A stretch of DNA of 64,000 bases, from contig NZ_JAKQZA010000001.1 of the NCBI RefSeq assembly GCF_023008165.1, positions 544,796 through 608,795 of the forward strand, read 5' to 3'. Under the pieces are notes generated by a model. That model made no database searches, was not told where the DNA came from, and saw only the letters and a list, made by a program, of their open reading frames with translations. Shown piece by piece: positions 35,875 through 44,082 of this stretch (position 1 is its first letter; every line of letters begins with the position of its first letter). A program made the translations under genes and the position numbers. Source of the stretch: Kordiimonas laminariae. Its GTDB lineage: Bacteria > Pseudomonadota > Alphaproteobacteria > Sphingomonadales > Kordiimonadaceae.

Positions 35875-37332
35875 TTGACCGCCTATACCCATACTGAGTT
35901 TTCCGCATTCCGACGTGAGCGTAAAACTCGTATTGTCGCCACCCTTGGCCCAGCATCAAGTTCTCATGAACGTATTAAAGCTCTCTTTGAAGCAGGTGTT
36001 GACGTATTCCGCCTGAATATGAGCCACGGTGACCATGCTGGCAAAGAAGACCTTGTAAAGATTATCCGCAGTGTTGAAGAAGAAGTTGGTCGTCCTATCG
36101 CCATTCTTGCAGACCTGCAGGGCCCAAAACTACGCTGTGGCACGTTCGCGGATGGTAAAGTCCTTCTTGAAGAAGGCCAACGTTTCACGCTTGATCTTAC
36201 CGATGTACCAGGCACGAAAGAACGTGTTGGCCTACCACACAAAGAAATCTTTGATGCAATCGAGGTTGGCACAAACATCCTTCTTGATGATGGTAAAATC
36301 CGCCTTGAAGTTACTGAAATCGAAGACGGCAAAGCCCACACAGCTGTGCTTGTAGGTGGCTACCTTTCAGACCGCAAAGGCGTGAATGTTCCAAATGCGG
36401 TTCTCCCGCTTGCTGCCCTCACAGAAAAAGACCGAGCTGATCTCGCATTTGCCCTAAAAGCCGGTGCTGACTGGATTGCACTTTCCTTTGTGCAGCGCTC
36501 TGCCGATGTTGCGGAAGCGAAAAAACTGGTTGGCGGCAAAGCTGCCGTTATGGCGAAGATTGAAAAACCAGCAGCTGTTGATGCTCTTGATGAAATCATC
36601 GAGCTTTCAGACGGTGTGATGGTGGCCCGCGGTGATTTGGGTGTTGAAGAACCTGTTGAAAAGGTTCCGGGTATCCAGAAGAAAATTATCCGTAAAGCAC
36701 GCCACGCTGGCAAGCCTGTTGTGGTTGCCACACAGATGCTCGAATCCATGATTCAGTCACCTGTACCGACACGTGCGGAAGTAACTGATGTCGCAACAGC
36801 TGTTGCAGATGGTGCGGACGCTGTGATGCTTTCTGCTGAATCAGCTGTTGGTGATTTCCCATGTGAAGCGGTAGCTGTAATGGACCGGGTAGCAAAGCGT
36901 GTGGAAGCAGAACCAGATTATATGGCCACAGGTCAGGAACTGGCGAATGCCAATTCCCGCACAGAAGATGCGATTACAGCAGCTGCACGTCAGGTTACTA
37001 AATCAATCGGTGCTGAAGCAATCGTAACTTTCACCACATCTGGCGCCACAGCGATCCGAGCATCACGTGAGCGCCCAAGTGCACCAATCCTTACACTAAC
37101 ACCAAGCACACCTATCGCGCGCCGCATGGCGATTGTATGGGGCCTGCATACGGTGAAGACCAAGGATGTAGATTCGTTTGAAGAAATGATTGGCAAAGCT
37201 AAGCGCATGGCGCTGCGTAGTAACCTTGCCAAAGCTGGTGACCGCATTGTGGTAACCGCTGGTGTACCATTCGGCACACCGGGCGCTACAAACGTACTGC
37301 ATATTGCATGGGTGGATGGCAGCGAGGTTTAA
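35875..37332 (+). CDS. pyk: Pyruvate kinase, TTG start
   Basis: A 485-residue enzyme making pyruvate and ATP from phosphoenolpyruvate. The start is a TTG at 35875 with a full GGAGG 6 bases upstream and no alternative ATG before the conserved TRIVATLGPASS, so the rare codon is well supported. Active-site motifs: MSHGDH, ADLQGPKLRCG, MAKIEKPAAVDALDEII and MVARGDLGVE. C-terminal regulatory domain from about 350. The stop is 4 bases from the stop of the convergent HAD gene. Confidence 0.96.
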   Translation: MTAYTHTEFSAFRRERKTRIVATLGPASSSHERIKALFEAGVDVFRLNMSHGDHAGKEDLVKIIRSVEEEVGRPIAILADLQGPKLRCGTFADGKVLLEEGQRFTLDLTDVPGTKERVGLPHKEIFDAIEVGTNILLDDGKIRLEVTEIEDGKAHTAVLVGGYLSDRKGVNVPNAVLPLAALTEKDRADLAFALKAGADWIALSFVQRSADVAEAKKLVGGKAAVMAKIEKPAAVDALDEIIELSDGVMVARGDLGVEEPVEKVPGIQKKIIRKARHAGKPVVVATQMLESMIQSPVPTRAEVTDVATAVADGADAVMLSAESAVGDFPCEAVAVMDRVAKRVEAEPDYMATGQELANANSRTEDAITAAARQVTKSIGAEAIVTFTTSGATAIRASRERPSAPILTLTPSTPIARRMAIVWGLHTVKTKDVDSFEEMIGKAKRMALRSNLAKAGDRIVVTAGVPFGTPGATNVLHIAWVDGSEV

Positions 37333-37336
37333 CACC

Positions 37337-37945
37337 TTAAAGCAGGCCTCTCGCCTCCAAATCAGCAAGTAATTTTGCAGGGTCAGTAAAATGATGGCCC
37401 TGCATTTTTTTTGCCTCAGCGGCTTCCACATTCTCCAGCCGATCATCCACATAAAGAGTGGCTTCAGCATCAAGGCTGTATCGGTCTATAGCGATTTGGA
37501 AAATAGCCGGGTCAGGTTTCACAAGCTTTTCCTCACCGGAAACCACAACACCTTCAAATAAATCTGTAAAAGCATATTCGCGGCAAAAGGGAGGCCATTT
37601 CTCCGCAGAGAAATTTGTAAGCGCATAAACACGGATGCCTCGTTCCACGAGTCTCTCAAGGATATGGACTGTTCCGTCTATCTGGCCACTGATGGTTTCT
37701 GTCCAGCGGGTATCATATACTTTGATAAGGTCTTCATACTTAGGGAAGCGCATAGCAAGCTCTGAAGTGCCTTCCTTGAAGCTTTTACCCCTATCATGCT
37801 CCGTGTGCCACTCAAGGGTCACCACGTCCTTTAGAAAACGATCTAATTCATCGCCATCAGGAATAAGCTTCTCATAAAGGAACCGAGGGTCCCAATGCAC
37901 AAACACATTACCAATATCAAACAGTACAGTTTTAATAGCTGCCAT
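37337..37945 (-). CDS. HAD-family phosphatase (YihX-like)
   Basis: A 202-residue HAD hydrolase. Motif I VLFDIGNVFVHWD with nucleophile Asp10 (the DxGN form of the YihX/epoxide-hydrolase-like group), motif II ALTNFS, motif III Lys in EKLVKPDP, motif IV YVDDRLEN. An alpha-helical cap sits between motifs I and II. E. coli YihX dephosphorylates alpha-glucose-1-phosphate; the substrate here is unknown. Downstream of rpmJ but separated by a strong terminator. Confidence 0.9.
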   Translation of the reverse strand: MAAIKTVLFDIGNVFVHWDPRFLYEKLIPDGDELDRFLKDVVTLEWHTEHDRGKSFKEGTSELAMRFPKYEDLIKVYDTRWTETISGQIDGTVHILERLVERGIRVYALTNFSAEKWPPFCREYAFTDLFEGVVVSGEEKLVKPDPAIFQIAIDRYSLDAEATLYVDDRLENVEAAEAKKMQGHHFTDPAKLLADLEARGLL

Positions 37946-37963
37946 TGCTCAACCCCACAAACA

Positions 37964-38000
37964 CAAAAACCGCGCAACTCTACATGAGAGTGCGCGGTTT
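37964..38000 (-). terminator. Terminator after rpmJ
   Basis: AAACCGCGCaACTCT with AGAGTGCGCGGTTT around a short loop; on the minus strand it is followed by TTTTTGTG. Between rpmJ and the HAD gene. Confidence 0.88.
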
Positions 38001-38028
38001 AATCAATAATGCTCTGGCTAGTCTAGGA

Positions 38029-38154
38029 TTAGCCTTGGCGCGCTTTAAAACGACGCTGAGTCTTATTAATTACGTATGTGCGGCCCTTACGACGAATCAC
38101 ACGGCAATCGCGGTGACGAGACTTTAGGGACTTCAGGCTGTTGCGAACTTTCAT
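38029..38154 (-). CDS. rpmJ: 50S ribosomal protein L36
   Basis: A 41-residue protein beginning [20 protein letters not shown] and continuing [20 protein letters not shown], rich in Arg and Lys. It is the longer, zinc-free (C-minus, YkgO-like) form of L36 typical of alphaproteobacteria: only one Cys is present rather than the CxxC..CxxxxH set. It is a lone gene with its own terminator. Confidence 0.93.
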   Translation of the reverse strand: MKVRNSLKSLKSRHRDCRVIRRKGRTYVINKTQRRFKARQG

Positions 38155-38421
38155 AGCGCGGGCCCTTCCTTAAACCAGTTAACAATTACACCGACCCAGA
38201 AAACCGGGAATCGGCGGGAACAACGAATCTGTTATTCCTCGAATCCATTGGCGGCGGAACATAAGGGGGGATGCCCAATCTGTCAATAGGTTGCGCCCTG
38301 TTTCATAGAAGAAAATAGCACTTTCAAAAGGAAGGCGCTTCCCGCCTTGGCAGAAAGCGCCTCAAATTCCCCTGTTAGATAGCAAGGGTAGTCCTCTCAC
38401 GCATATGCGTCAGTAAGATGA

Positions 38422-38440
38422 TAGTACAGTATCTGTACTA
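38422..38440. promoter_or_regulatory. 19-bp perfect palindrome, putative operator
   Basis: TAGTACAG-TAT-CTGTACTA, perfect 8-bp arms around a 3-base centre, about 150 bases before the M14 carboxypeptidase gene, followed by ATTTTTC. Either a dimeric-repressor site or a short hairpin terminator. The half-site order is opposite to the E. coli LexA box. Confidence 0.5.
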
Positions 38441-38462
38441 ATTTTTCACGTTTTTTCGATAC

Positions 38463-38499
38463 GAACCTTAGCGTTTCCCTATGGTTTCCGTTAAGGTTC
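38463..38499. repeat. Inverted repeat GAACCTTA/TAAGGTTC
   Basis: Perfect 8-bp arms (38463-38470 and 38492-38499) separated by 21 bases, 90 bases upstream of the carboxypeptidase start. Could be two half-sites two helical turns apart, or a leader hairpin. Confidence 0.4.
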
Positions 38500-38588
38500 A
38501 CAAACTTGCTGATTGACCAAAGCCCCTAAAAGGCGATAGGCAAAGGCAAATTACATTTATTGAGAAACCAAGCTCAGGAGCCACAAGC

Positions 38589-39713
38589 ATGCTTATTTCA
38601 AGTGCGTTTGATAGTGGAAATATCGAAATTATTAAGGCGGATGATCCGTCAGATGTGCGACTCGCAATTCGTAAGGACAATAATTCCGATTTTTATCAGT
38701 GGTTCCACTTCCGTGTTTCCGGTGTGGAAGATACCCCTTGCAAGCTTACAATCGAAAATGCAGGTGGGGCAGCTTACGCAGAAGGCTGGGAAGAATATAA
38801 AGTTTGCGCTTCCTATGACAGAGAAAGCTGGTTCCGCATTGAAACCGAATATGACGGCACCGCCCTTTCATGGGAAATTGAGCCAGAGCAAGACAGCCTC
38901 TATTTCGCATATTTCGCGCCGTTTTCCATGGAACGCCATTCGGATATGGTCGCAGAAGTTTCAGATAGCCCACTTGTTTCCACAAGCGTACTTGGCCACA
39001 CACTAGACGGCCAGGATTTAGACCTTGTAGAAATTGGCTACGGCCCTGAAGGCCGGAAGAAAGTATGGCTTATCGCCCGCCAACATCCTGGTGAAAGCAT
39101 GGCAGAATGGTGGATGGAAGGTGCCTTTGATTATCTTCTTGATCAAGATAACCCAGTTGCCACAGCTCTTCTCGAAAAGTGCCATTTCTATATTGTGCCT
39201 AACATGAACCCAGATGGTTCAAAACGCGGTCATCTGCGTACGAATGCAGCTGGTGCCAACCTGAACCGTGAATGGGCAAACCCAAGCATGGACCGCAGCC
39301 CGGAAGTTTACCTTGTACGTGAAAAGATGGCAGAGACAGGTGTTGATTTCCATCTGGATGTACACGGTGATGAAGCACTGCCTTATAATTTTATCGCAGG
39401 CTTCGAAGGCATTCCTTCGCTTACAGAAAAACAGATGAAACTTCTGAAAATGTATCAAGATTTGCTTTGCATCATCTCGCCAGATTTCCAGCAGGAATTC
39501 GGTTATGACGTTGATGCCCCGGGTTCAGCAGACATGAAGAAATGTACTGATTATGTGGCTGAAACACATGGCTGTTTGGCAATGACTTTGGAAATGCCAT
39601 TCAAAGATAATGATGACCTACCAGATCCAGAATTTGGCTGGAGCCCACAGCGTTGCCGCCATCTGGCACGCGCATGTATTGATACACTCCACCATATGGC
39701 AGATGAGCTATAA
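38589..39713 (+). CDS. M14 family zinc carboxypeptidase (cytosolic carboxypeptidase-like)
   Basis: A 374-residue protein. The N-terminal beta-sandwich (about 1-125, YQWFHFRVSGV) is typical of the cytosolic carboxypeptidase/AGBL branch. The peptidase domain has zinc ligands His166 and Glu169 in RQHPGES and His259 in HLDVHGDE, substrate-binding NREW (226-229) and catalytic Glu335 in TLEMPF. No signal peptide, so it acts in the cytosol. CAGGAG precedes the ATG. In eukaryotes this branch trims C-terminal Glu from tubulin; bacterial substrates are unknown. Single gene. Confidence 0.9.
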   Translation: MLISSAFDSGNIEIIKADDPSDVRLAIRKDNNSDFYQWFHFRVSGVEDTPCKLTIENAGGAAYAEGWEEYKVCASYDRESWFRIETEYDGTALSWEIEPEQDSLYFAYFAPFSMERHSDMVAEVSDSPLVSTSVLGHTLDGQDLDLVEIGYGPEGRKKVWLIARQHPGESMAEWWMEGAFDYLLDQDNPVATALLEKCHFYIVPNMNPDGSKRGHLRTNAAGANLNREWANPSMDRSPEVYLVREKMAETGVDFHLDVHGDEALPYNFIAGFEGIPSLTEKQMKLLKMYQDLLCIISPDFQQEFGYDVDAPGSADMKKCTDYVAETHGCLAMTLEMPFKDNDDLPDPEFGWSPQRCRHLARACIDTLHHMADEL

Positions 39714-39728
39714 GCTTAAAATAATTTA

Positions 39729-39762
39729 GAAAAATCAGCCTTAGTTAAATTGGCTAAGGCTG
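39729..39762 (-). terminator. Terminator overlapping the apt stop codon
   Basis: CAGCCTTAG (39736-39744) with CTAAGGCTG (39754-39762), followed on the minus strand by ATTTTTC. The upstream arm is the last codons of apt and the downstream arm contains its TAA. Confidence 0.85.
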
Positions 39763-40286
39763 AAAACTTCATAGCCATCGCTTTCAAGCGCATCATGGCC
39801 GCCCAGATTCGCTAAATCGACCGCGAAGGCGCACATAACAATCTCACCGCCAATACGCTCAATCAGCTTAACGCCAGCTTTTGCTGTACCACCAGTTGCC
39901 AGCACGTCATCCACGAGAAGAACACGCTGCCCTTTTTGGATTGCATCGCTGTGAATTTCTAAAATTTCCTCACCATATTCCAGTTCATATGCTTCAGAAA
40001 TGGTATCAGCAGGAAGCTTCCCTTTTTTCCGGATAGCAACAAAACCGCACCGCAGGCGATCAGCAAGCGCGCCACCAATGATAAAACCACGTGCATCAAT
40101 ACCAGCCACCGCATCAATACGGTACCCAGTTAGCTTTTGCTGAAACTTATCCAGCAGTAAGCGAAAACCTTCCGCATCAGCAAACAGGCTTGTTACATCT
40201 TTGAACTCAATGCCCGGCTTTGGGAAATCCGGGATCGTGCGGATATATCCATCAATTCGTTGCTGTTCTATCACTTGCTGTCTCAC
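39741..40286 (-). CDS. apt: Adenine phosphoribosyltransferase
   Basis: A 181-residue purine salvage enzyme joining adenine and PRPP to AMP. Motifs: IRTIPDFPKPGIEFKDVT near the N-terminus, AGIDARGFIIGGALA, and the PRPP loop VLLVDDVLATGGTA. The stop codon is inside the terminator hairpin. Confidence 0.95.
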   Translation of the reverse strand: MRQQVIEQQRIDGYIRTIPDFPKPGIEFKDVTSLFADAEGFRLLLDKFQQKLTGYRIDAVAGIDARGFIIGGALADRLRCGFVAIRKKGKLPADTISEAYELEYGEEILEIHSDAIQKGQRVLLVDDVLATGGTAKAGVKLIERIGGEIVMCAFAVDLANLGGHDALESDGYEVFSLSQFN

Positions 40287-40661
40287 TCATCATTACAGTT
40301 ATTACCGCCTCAGTTCTTGATGCTGAGTTCCCATTAACTTTTGCTTACTCCACCCACAAGAATGTGTATTGCATTCGCAAGGGCAAAACTAAACAATCTC
40401 AAAAAACAGCGATATTTTTCCAATCGCACCCTAAATAAACTTTAGAATAGAGGCTTTCTAAACTGTTATCTATAAACTGATGCTACACATTTATTTCACA
40501 AACCCGTGTGTAAGCGCGCGCTTATTATCACCTAAAATTAGGTTTTCAGAACGCTGGGTTTAGGTAATCTTTTGTGGCAATGAAGCAGTTGACCAAAGAG
40601 CAGAAACTTGACACAAGCCACCAGATACCCAAACTGGTCTAAGGAAACGATGTAAAAAGTA
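40287..40661. other. 375-base intergenic region, apt / DedA gene
   Basis: No gene that I can support. AT-rich in the middle. Small inverted repeats TTTAGAA/TTCTAAA (40441-40462) and ACCTAA-AA-TTAGGT (near 40531-40544) are present but short. Presumably holds both divergent promoters. Confidence 0.4.
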
Positions 40662-41321
40662 ATGGATTTGTCACCAGAAAATATCATCCAGCTACTGGAA
40701 AGTCTGGCGCATGACCCGCTATTGCTGGGTTTAGCACTTGCTTTAGCCACCTTCGCTACAGAAGACGGTACCCTAATTGCTGGCAGCATTCTCGTTGGTA
40801 TGGGAGTGGTTAGCCCGCTATTTGCCATAACAGCAATTGCCACAGGCATTCTGGTTGGTGATATCGGGCTTTACGGCCTTGGCTGGACAGCCAGAGATAA
40901 TAATTATCTGCGTAAAAAACTGCCAATTGGCAAAACCAGAAAATTAAGACGCTGGTTAAAGGGCAAAGAATCGGGCGTGCTTTTCTTTTCGCGCTTCACA
41001 CCCGGCACTCGCTTAGTAACCTACCTGACATTCGGTTTTTTGAAGCTATCTTTCACTCGTTTTGTGATTGTTATGGGCGCAGCAGCCATCGTCTGGGTTA
41101 CCGCAATGGTGCTGTTCGTCAGCGAAATCCAGCAGGCATTTTCTGAATACGGCAGTATCGCCAGTATTTCTGCAGCTGTTATTGTTGCCTTAGCCATGAT
41201 CATCCTTATTCCTCGCTTTATTAAGACGTCAGGCCTATCAACCCAATTGCCTGATCCTACAGAGGAAAAAGAAGACCTACCATTACCCCCTAATTTTGAG
41301 ACTTCACGTGGAAGCAACTAG
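40662..41321 (+). CDS. DedA/VTT-domain membrane protein
   Basis: A 219-residue inner-membrane protein of the DedA (SNARE-associated, VTT) family. The core LALATFATEDGTLIAGSILV with an acidic pair, then VLFFSRFTPGTRLVTYLTFG with the family's two Arg, fits the proposed lipid scramblase/flippase motif. Four to five membrane helices; the Pro/Glu-rich tail after about 190 is cytosolic. DedA proteins flip undecaprenyl phosphate or phosphatidylethanolamine in other bacteria. The 3' end overlaps the ATP-grasp gene. Confidence 0.82.
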   Translation: MDLSPENIIQLLESLAHDPLLLGLALALATFATEDGTLIAGSILVGMGVVSPLFAITAIATGILVGDIGLYGLGWTARDNNYLRKKLPIGKTRKLRRWLKGKESGVLFFSRFTPGTRLVTYLTFGFLKLSFTRFVIVMGAAAIVWVTAMVLFVSEIQQAFSEYGSIASISAAVIVALAMIILIPRFIKTSGLSTQLPDPTEEKEDLPLPPNFETSRGSN

Positions 41322-42441
41322 CTTAAAAACACAACATAACAATGAACCACATGCTGGTATGCCTGCGCTTGATGCGTCAGCTGCTGATATCTCATGGTTT
41401 GAGTTCGCCCCATCGCATCTTTTTTATACTCCCATAGCGCTTTATTGCGGCTGGCTGATGCTGCGTCATATGGGCTTAACCCTTCCAACCAACACAAACC
41501 CACATTTGCCTTTCTCAGGTCTCGTTGGCGAAAGCAAATATGAAGTGATGGAAGAGATTACGGGCTCTGCACGGGATTATGTTTCCCCGTATGTAAAATG
41601 CGTCCGCTGGAGCGGCGATGGCGCTCTGAAGCGCAGCCTGAAGGACGCAAGACAAGCAATGAAAGAAGCAGGCCTTGCCCTACCTCTTGTAGCCAAGCCT
41701 GATATGGGTATGCGCGGGGCCGGAGTGCAACTCGTTAAAACAGATGCAGAGCTTGATGCATATATTGAAAGCTATCCGGCTGGCGCTGAATTTATGCTGC
41801 AGGCCCTTGTGGATGAAGAAGGTGAAGCTGGGGTTTATTACATCAAGCATCCTGGTGAAGAAAAAGGCCAAATCATCAGCCTAACCCTTAAATATTTCCC
41901 TCGTGTGTATGGTGACGGCAAAGCTACCCTTCGGGAACTTATTATGGCAGACCCGCGCGCAGGCAAGGTACCACACTTATATTTAGAGCGGCACAAAGAT
42001 CGCCTTGATGAAGTTATTCCTTCTGGTGAAGCAATTAAGCTGGCATTTGCAGGCAACCACAGCAAGGGCACTATTTTCAGAAACGGCAACGAACATATCA
42101 CCGAAGGTATGGTGAAACGTTTTGACGAAATTGCCAAAACCATGAACGAATTCCACGTAGGCCGTTTTGATGTACGCTTTGGAAGTTTTGATAAGTTCCA
42201 GAATGGGGAAGATTTCAAAATCATAGAAGTGAATGGTGCTGGTGGCGAGCCAACACATATATGGGATTCGCGTACAACCTTGTGGCAAGCCTATAAAACG
42301 CTGATGCAGCAATATGGGCACTTATATGCTATTGGTGCAAAAAACAGGAAGCGGGGCCATGCCCCTACGTCATTGAGAAAACTTGCAAAAGCTTGGTGGC
42401 GTGAAAAACAACTAACAAAACAATATCCAATAACACACTAA
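41308..42441 (+). CDS. ATP-grasp domain protein (D-Ala-D-Ala ligase-like)
   Basis: About 377 residues from a GTG at 41308 (GAG 7 bases upstream); a TTG at 41296 and an ATG at 41359 are alternatives. The first two overlap the DedA gene, implying coupling. The N-terminus has a hydrophobic WFEFAPSHLFYTPIALY stretch that may associate with the membrane. The ATP-grasp fold follows: LVAKPDMGMRGAGVQ (ATP-binding strand), FMLQALVDEEGEAGVYYIK, and Mg ligands in FKIIEVNGAGGEPTHIW. The family is annotated as D-alanine-D-alanine-ligase-like, but its real substrates are unknown. Confidence 0.78.
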   Translation: MEATSLKTQHNNEPHAGMPALDASAADISWFEFAPSHLFYTPIALYCGWLMLRHMGLTLPTNTNPHLPFSGLVGESKYEVMEEITGSARDYVSPYVKCVRWSGDGALKRSLKDARQAMKEAGLALPLVAKPDMGMRGAGVQLVKTDAELDAYIESYPAGAEFMLQALVDEEGEAGVYYIKHPGEEKGQIISLTLKYFPRVYGDGKATLRELIMADPRAGKVPHLYLERHKDRLDEVIPSGEAIKLAFAGNHSKGTIFRNGNEHITEGMVKRFDEIAKTMNEFHVGRFDVRFGSFDKFQNGEDFKIIEVNGAGGEPTHIWDSRTTLWQAYKTLMQQYGHLYAIGAKNRKRGHAPTSLRKLAKAWWREKQLTKQYPITH

Positions 42442-42487
42442 ATCGCACAACTGGGGCATAACCAGAACTAAAGGAAGAGAGAGCATC

Positions 42488-42952
42488 ATGGATTTTATTA
42501 AGAAACATCATGAATGGGCTTTAGTTATTTTTATGGTAGCAATTTTGGGGGGCAGCCTGCCTTTCAAATTTGAAATCTTGGAGGCCACTGAACCTCAACA
42601 TATATTTACTACAATCGGCACCTGGCTTGGTATGAATTGGTTCTCTCAGTACGGTGCGATGATCACTGGTGTGATTGAACTTGCTGCTTCAATTTTACTG
42701 ATTATCCCAAACCTACGCCTATACGGTGCGATTCTGGCCGCAGGCACAATGGCTGGTGCGATCTTCTTCCACCTTTTCAGCCCGCTTGGCTGGGTGGTAC
42801 GCTTTACAGATGAAGCCGGTGTAGAGCACGTGGATGACACACTCGCTAATACTGCTGTGATCGTTTTGATTTTTGCACTTTACATGCTGTATCGCCGTCA
42901 GGATGAAATTATGGCGCTGCTTGGCAAGAAGCCAGAAGCGACAGAAGCATAA
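42488..42952 (+). CDS. Small integral membrane protein (DoxX-like)
   Basis: A 154-residue protein with four membrane helices (about 10-24, 57-76, 80-98, 117-136), the DoxX-like layout. The loop after helix 3 is VRFTDEAGVEHVDD. GGAAGAGAGAG precedes the ATG. It follows the ATP-grasp gene by 46 bases, so it may belong to that operon, and ends in a strong terminator. Function unknown. Confidence 0.7.
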   Translation: MDFIKKHHEWALVIFMVAILGGSLPFKFEILEATEPQHIFTTIGTWLGMNWFSQYGAMITGVIELAASILLIIPNLRLYGAILAAGTMAGAIFFHLFSPLGWVVRFTDEAGVEHVDDTLANTAVIVLIFALYMLYRRQDEIMALLGKKPEATEA

Positions 42953-42954
42953 AC

Positions 42955-42985
42955 AAAAAGGGGCGCTACAAAGCGCCCTTTTTTA
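42955..42985. terminator. Bidirectional terminator, DoxX-like gene / DUF2336 gene
   Basis: AAAAAGGGGCGC-TACAAA-GCGCCCTTTTTT. Serves the plus-strand gene and, read in reverse, the convergent DUF2336 gene. Confidence 0.92.
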
Positions 42986-43006
42986 TACCCACTTTCAATA
43001 GAACGG

Positions 43007-43945
43007 TTATTGGCTATTAACGATCCGGTGGTAATCCTGAGCAGCTGATTTATTGATCTTCGCCTTTTGCATCAGGCCAACAAAGGCTTTTGTATCACCT
43101 GCATAGAGAACTTCCCGTACAGCACCCAATGTTAACCCTGTTTCGAGAGCTAGCATGCTTTCCAAAAAGGCCAAACAACCACGGCCGGCGATATCTTTCA
43201 CCAGATCATGGGTAAGCCTACCAGAACGTTTCAGGTCAATAACATAAGCATGCACCTGTGTTGGGCTGGCTTTTTCCAGCTGCCGCCACATCGCCTCAAA
43301 CATGCTATTACCTGTCACTTCCTCGGCAACAGATCGATCAATACTGTAGTGCTCCACAAGTGCAGTTCTGCACTCAGCAGAAACCTTATGCATGATCATT
43401 TCAACAGTAGACAATGGAAGATCTGTGCGGCGAGAAAGGTGATCCATCACGCCTTGGTTTTCCGCATGTTTCTTAACCAAAATATCGCAGGTTTGATCTG
43501 ATAGCGTGATATGGTCATTCCGCACCACATATGTGGCAGTTTTATCAGAGCCCACTGTTACAATCGCCTGACATGTCTGAGGCCCTAAGTCAGGGCGACG
43601 TGCGAGCGTAACGTGAGCATATTCTTCAAGATGCGGTACAAGACCCGCAAGCTGCATATCAGTGAAGGCCAAGGTGGACGCAAGAAACGGGCATGCCACA
43701 CTTTCTACATCAGACGCCAGTTTGGCCGCCAAGTCATAAGGCAGAGCGTTGCATGTACGAAGTTCGAAAGCGAGTGTTTCACGCACTTGCAGCGCGATAT
43801 CCTGCGCCAGCATTCTGGCAACATTTTCTACTGTAGCGCGCTCTTCTTCAGAGTGCTCATCACGTAAAAATGCAGAAATACGCTTGGCAAGAACAACCTT
43901 CTCAAGCGTTGCAGCATTTACAATGTCTACAGTGTTTAAACTCAT
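43007..43945 (-). CDS. DUF2336 protein, copy 1
   Basis: A 312-residue cytosolic protein from the ATG at 43945 (GGAG 8 bases upstream). Helix-rich with DUF2336 features: RATVENVARMLAQDIALQVRE, then HLSRRTDLPLSTVEMIMHKVS, and GRGCLAFLESMLALETGL near the end. DUF2336 proteins occur in alphaproteobacteria and are thought to have HEAT-like helical repeats; function is unknown. It is a paralogue of the gene at 44083-45048, sharing the same order of motifs. Confidence 0.85.
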   Translation of the reverse strand: MSLNTVDIVNAATLEKVVLAKRISAFLRDEHSEEERATVENVARMLAQDIALQVRETLAFELRTCNALPYDLAAKLASDVESVACPFLASTLAFTDMQLAGLVPHLEEYAHVTLARRPDLGPQTCQAIVTVGSDKTATYVVRNDHITLSDQTCDILVKKHAENQGVMDHLSRRTDLPLSTVEMIMHKVSAECRTALVEHYSIDRSVAEEVTGNSMFEAMWRQLEKASPTQVHAYVIDLKRSGRLTHDLVKDIAGRGCLAFLESMLALETGLTLGAVREVLYAGDTKAFVGLMQKAKINKSAAQDYHRIVNSQ

Positions 43946-44082
43946 TAACCAGCTCCAAAACATCCGGAACATTCAATGTTCCGAAACAAAGTATGGCATT
44001 CTTTAACTTTATAAAAGCTGAATCATTGGATAAAATTTTTCTCTATCCAGTTTTACACTTCAAACCCTTACAGAGTATAAAG

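Larger units (their letters stand above)
38155..38588. other. 434-base divergent intergenic region with several inverted repeats
   Basis: No credible gene. It must hold the rpmJ promoter (minus) and the carboxypeptidase promoter (plus). It also holds an AGGCGCTT/AAGCGCCT hairpin (38333-38362), the 19-bp palindrome at 38422-38440 and the GAACCTTA/TAAGGTTC repeat at 38463-38499. Confidence 0.6.

Noticed and set aside
38422-38440. LexA/SOS box
   Set aside because: The half-sites read TACAG..CTGTA, the reverse order of the E. coli CTGT..ACAG box, and alphaproteobacterial LexA uses GTTC-N7-GTTC.
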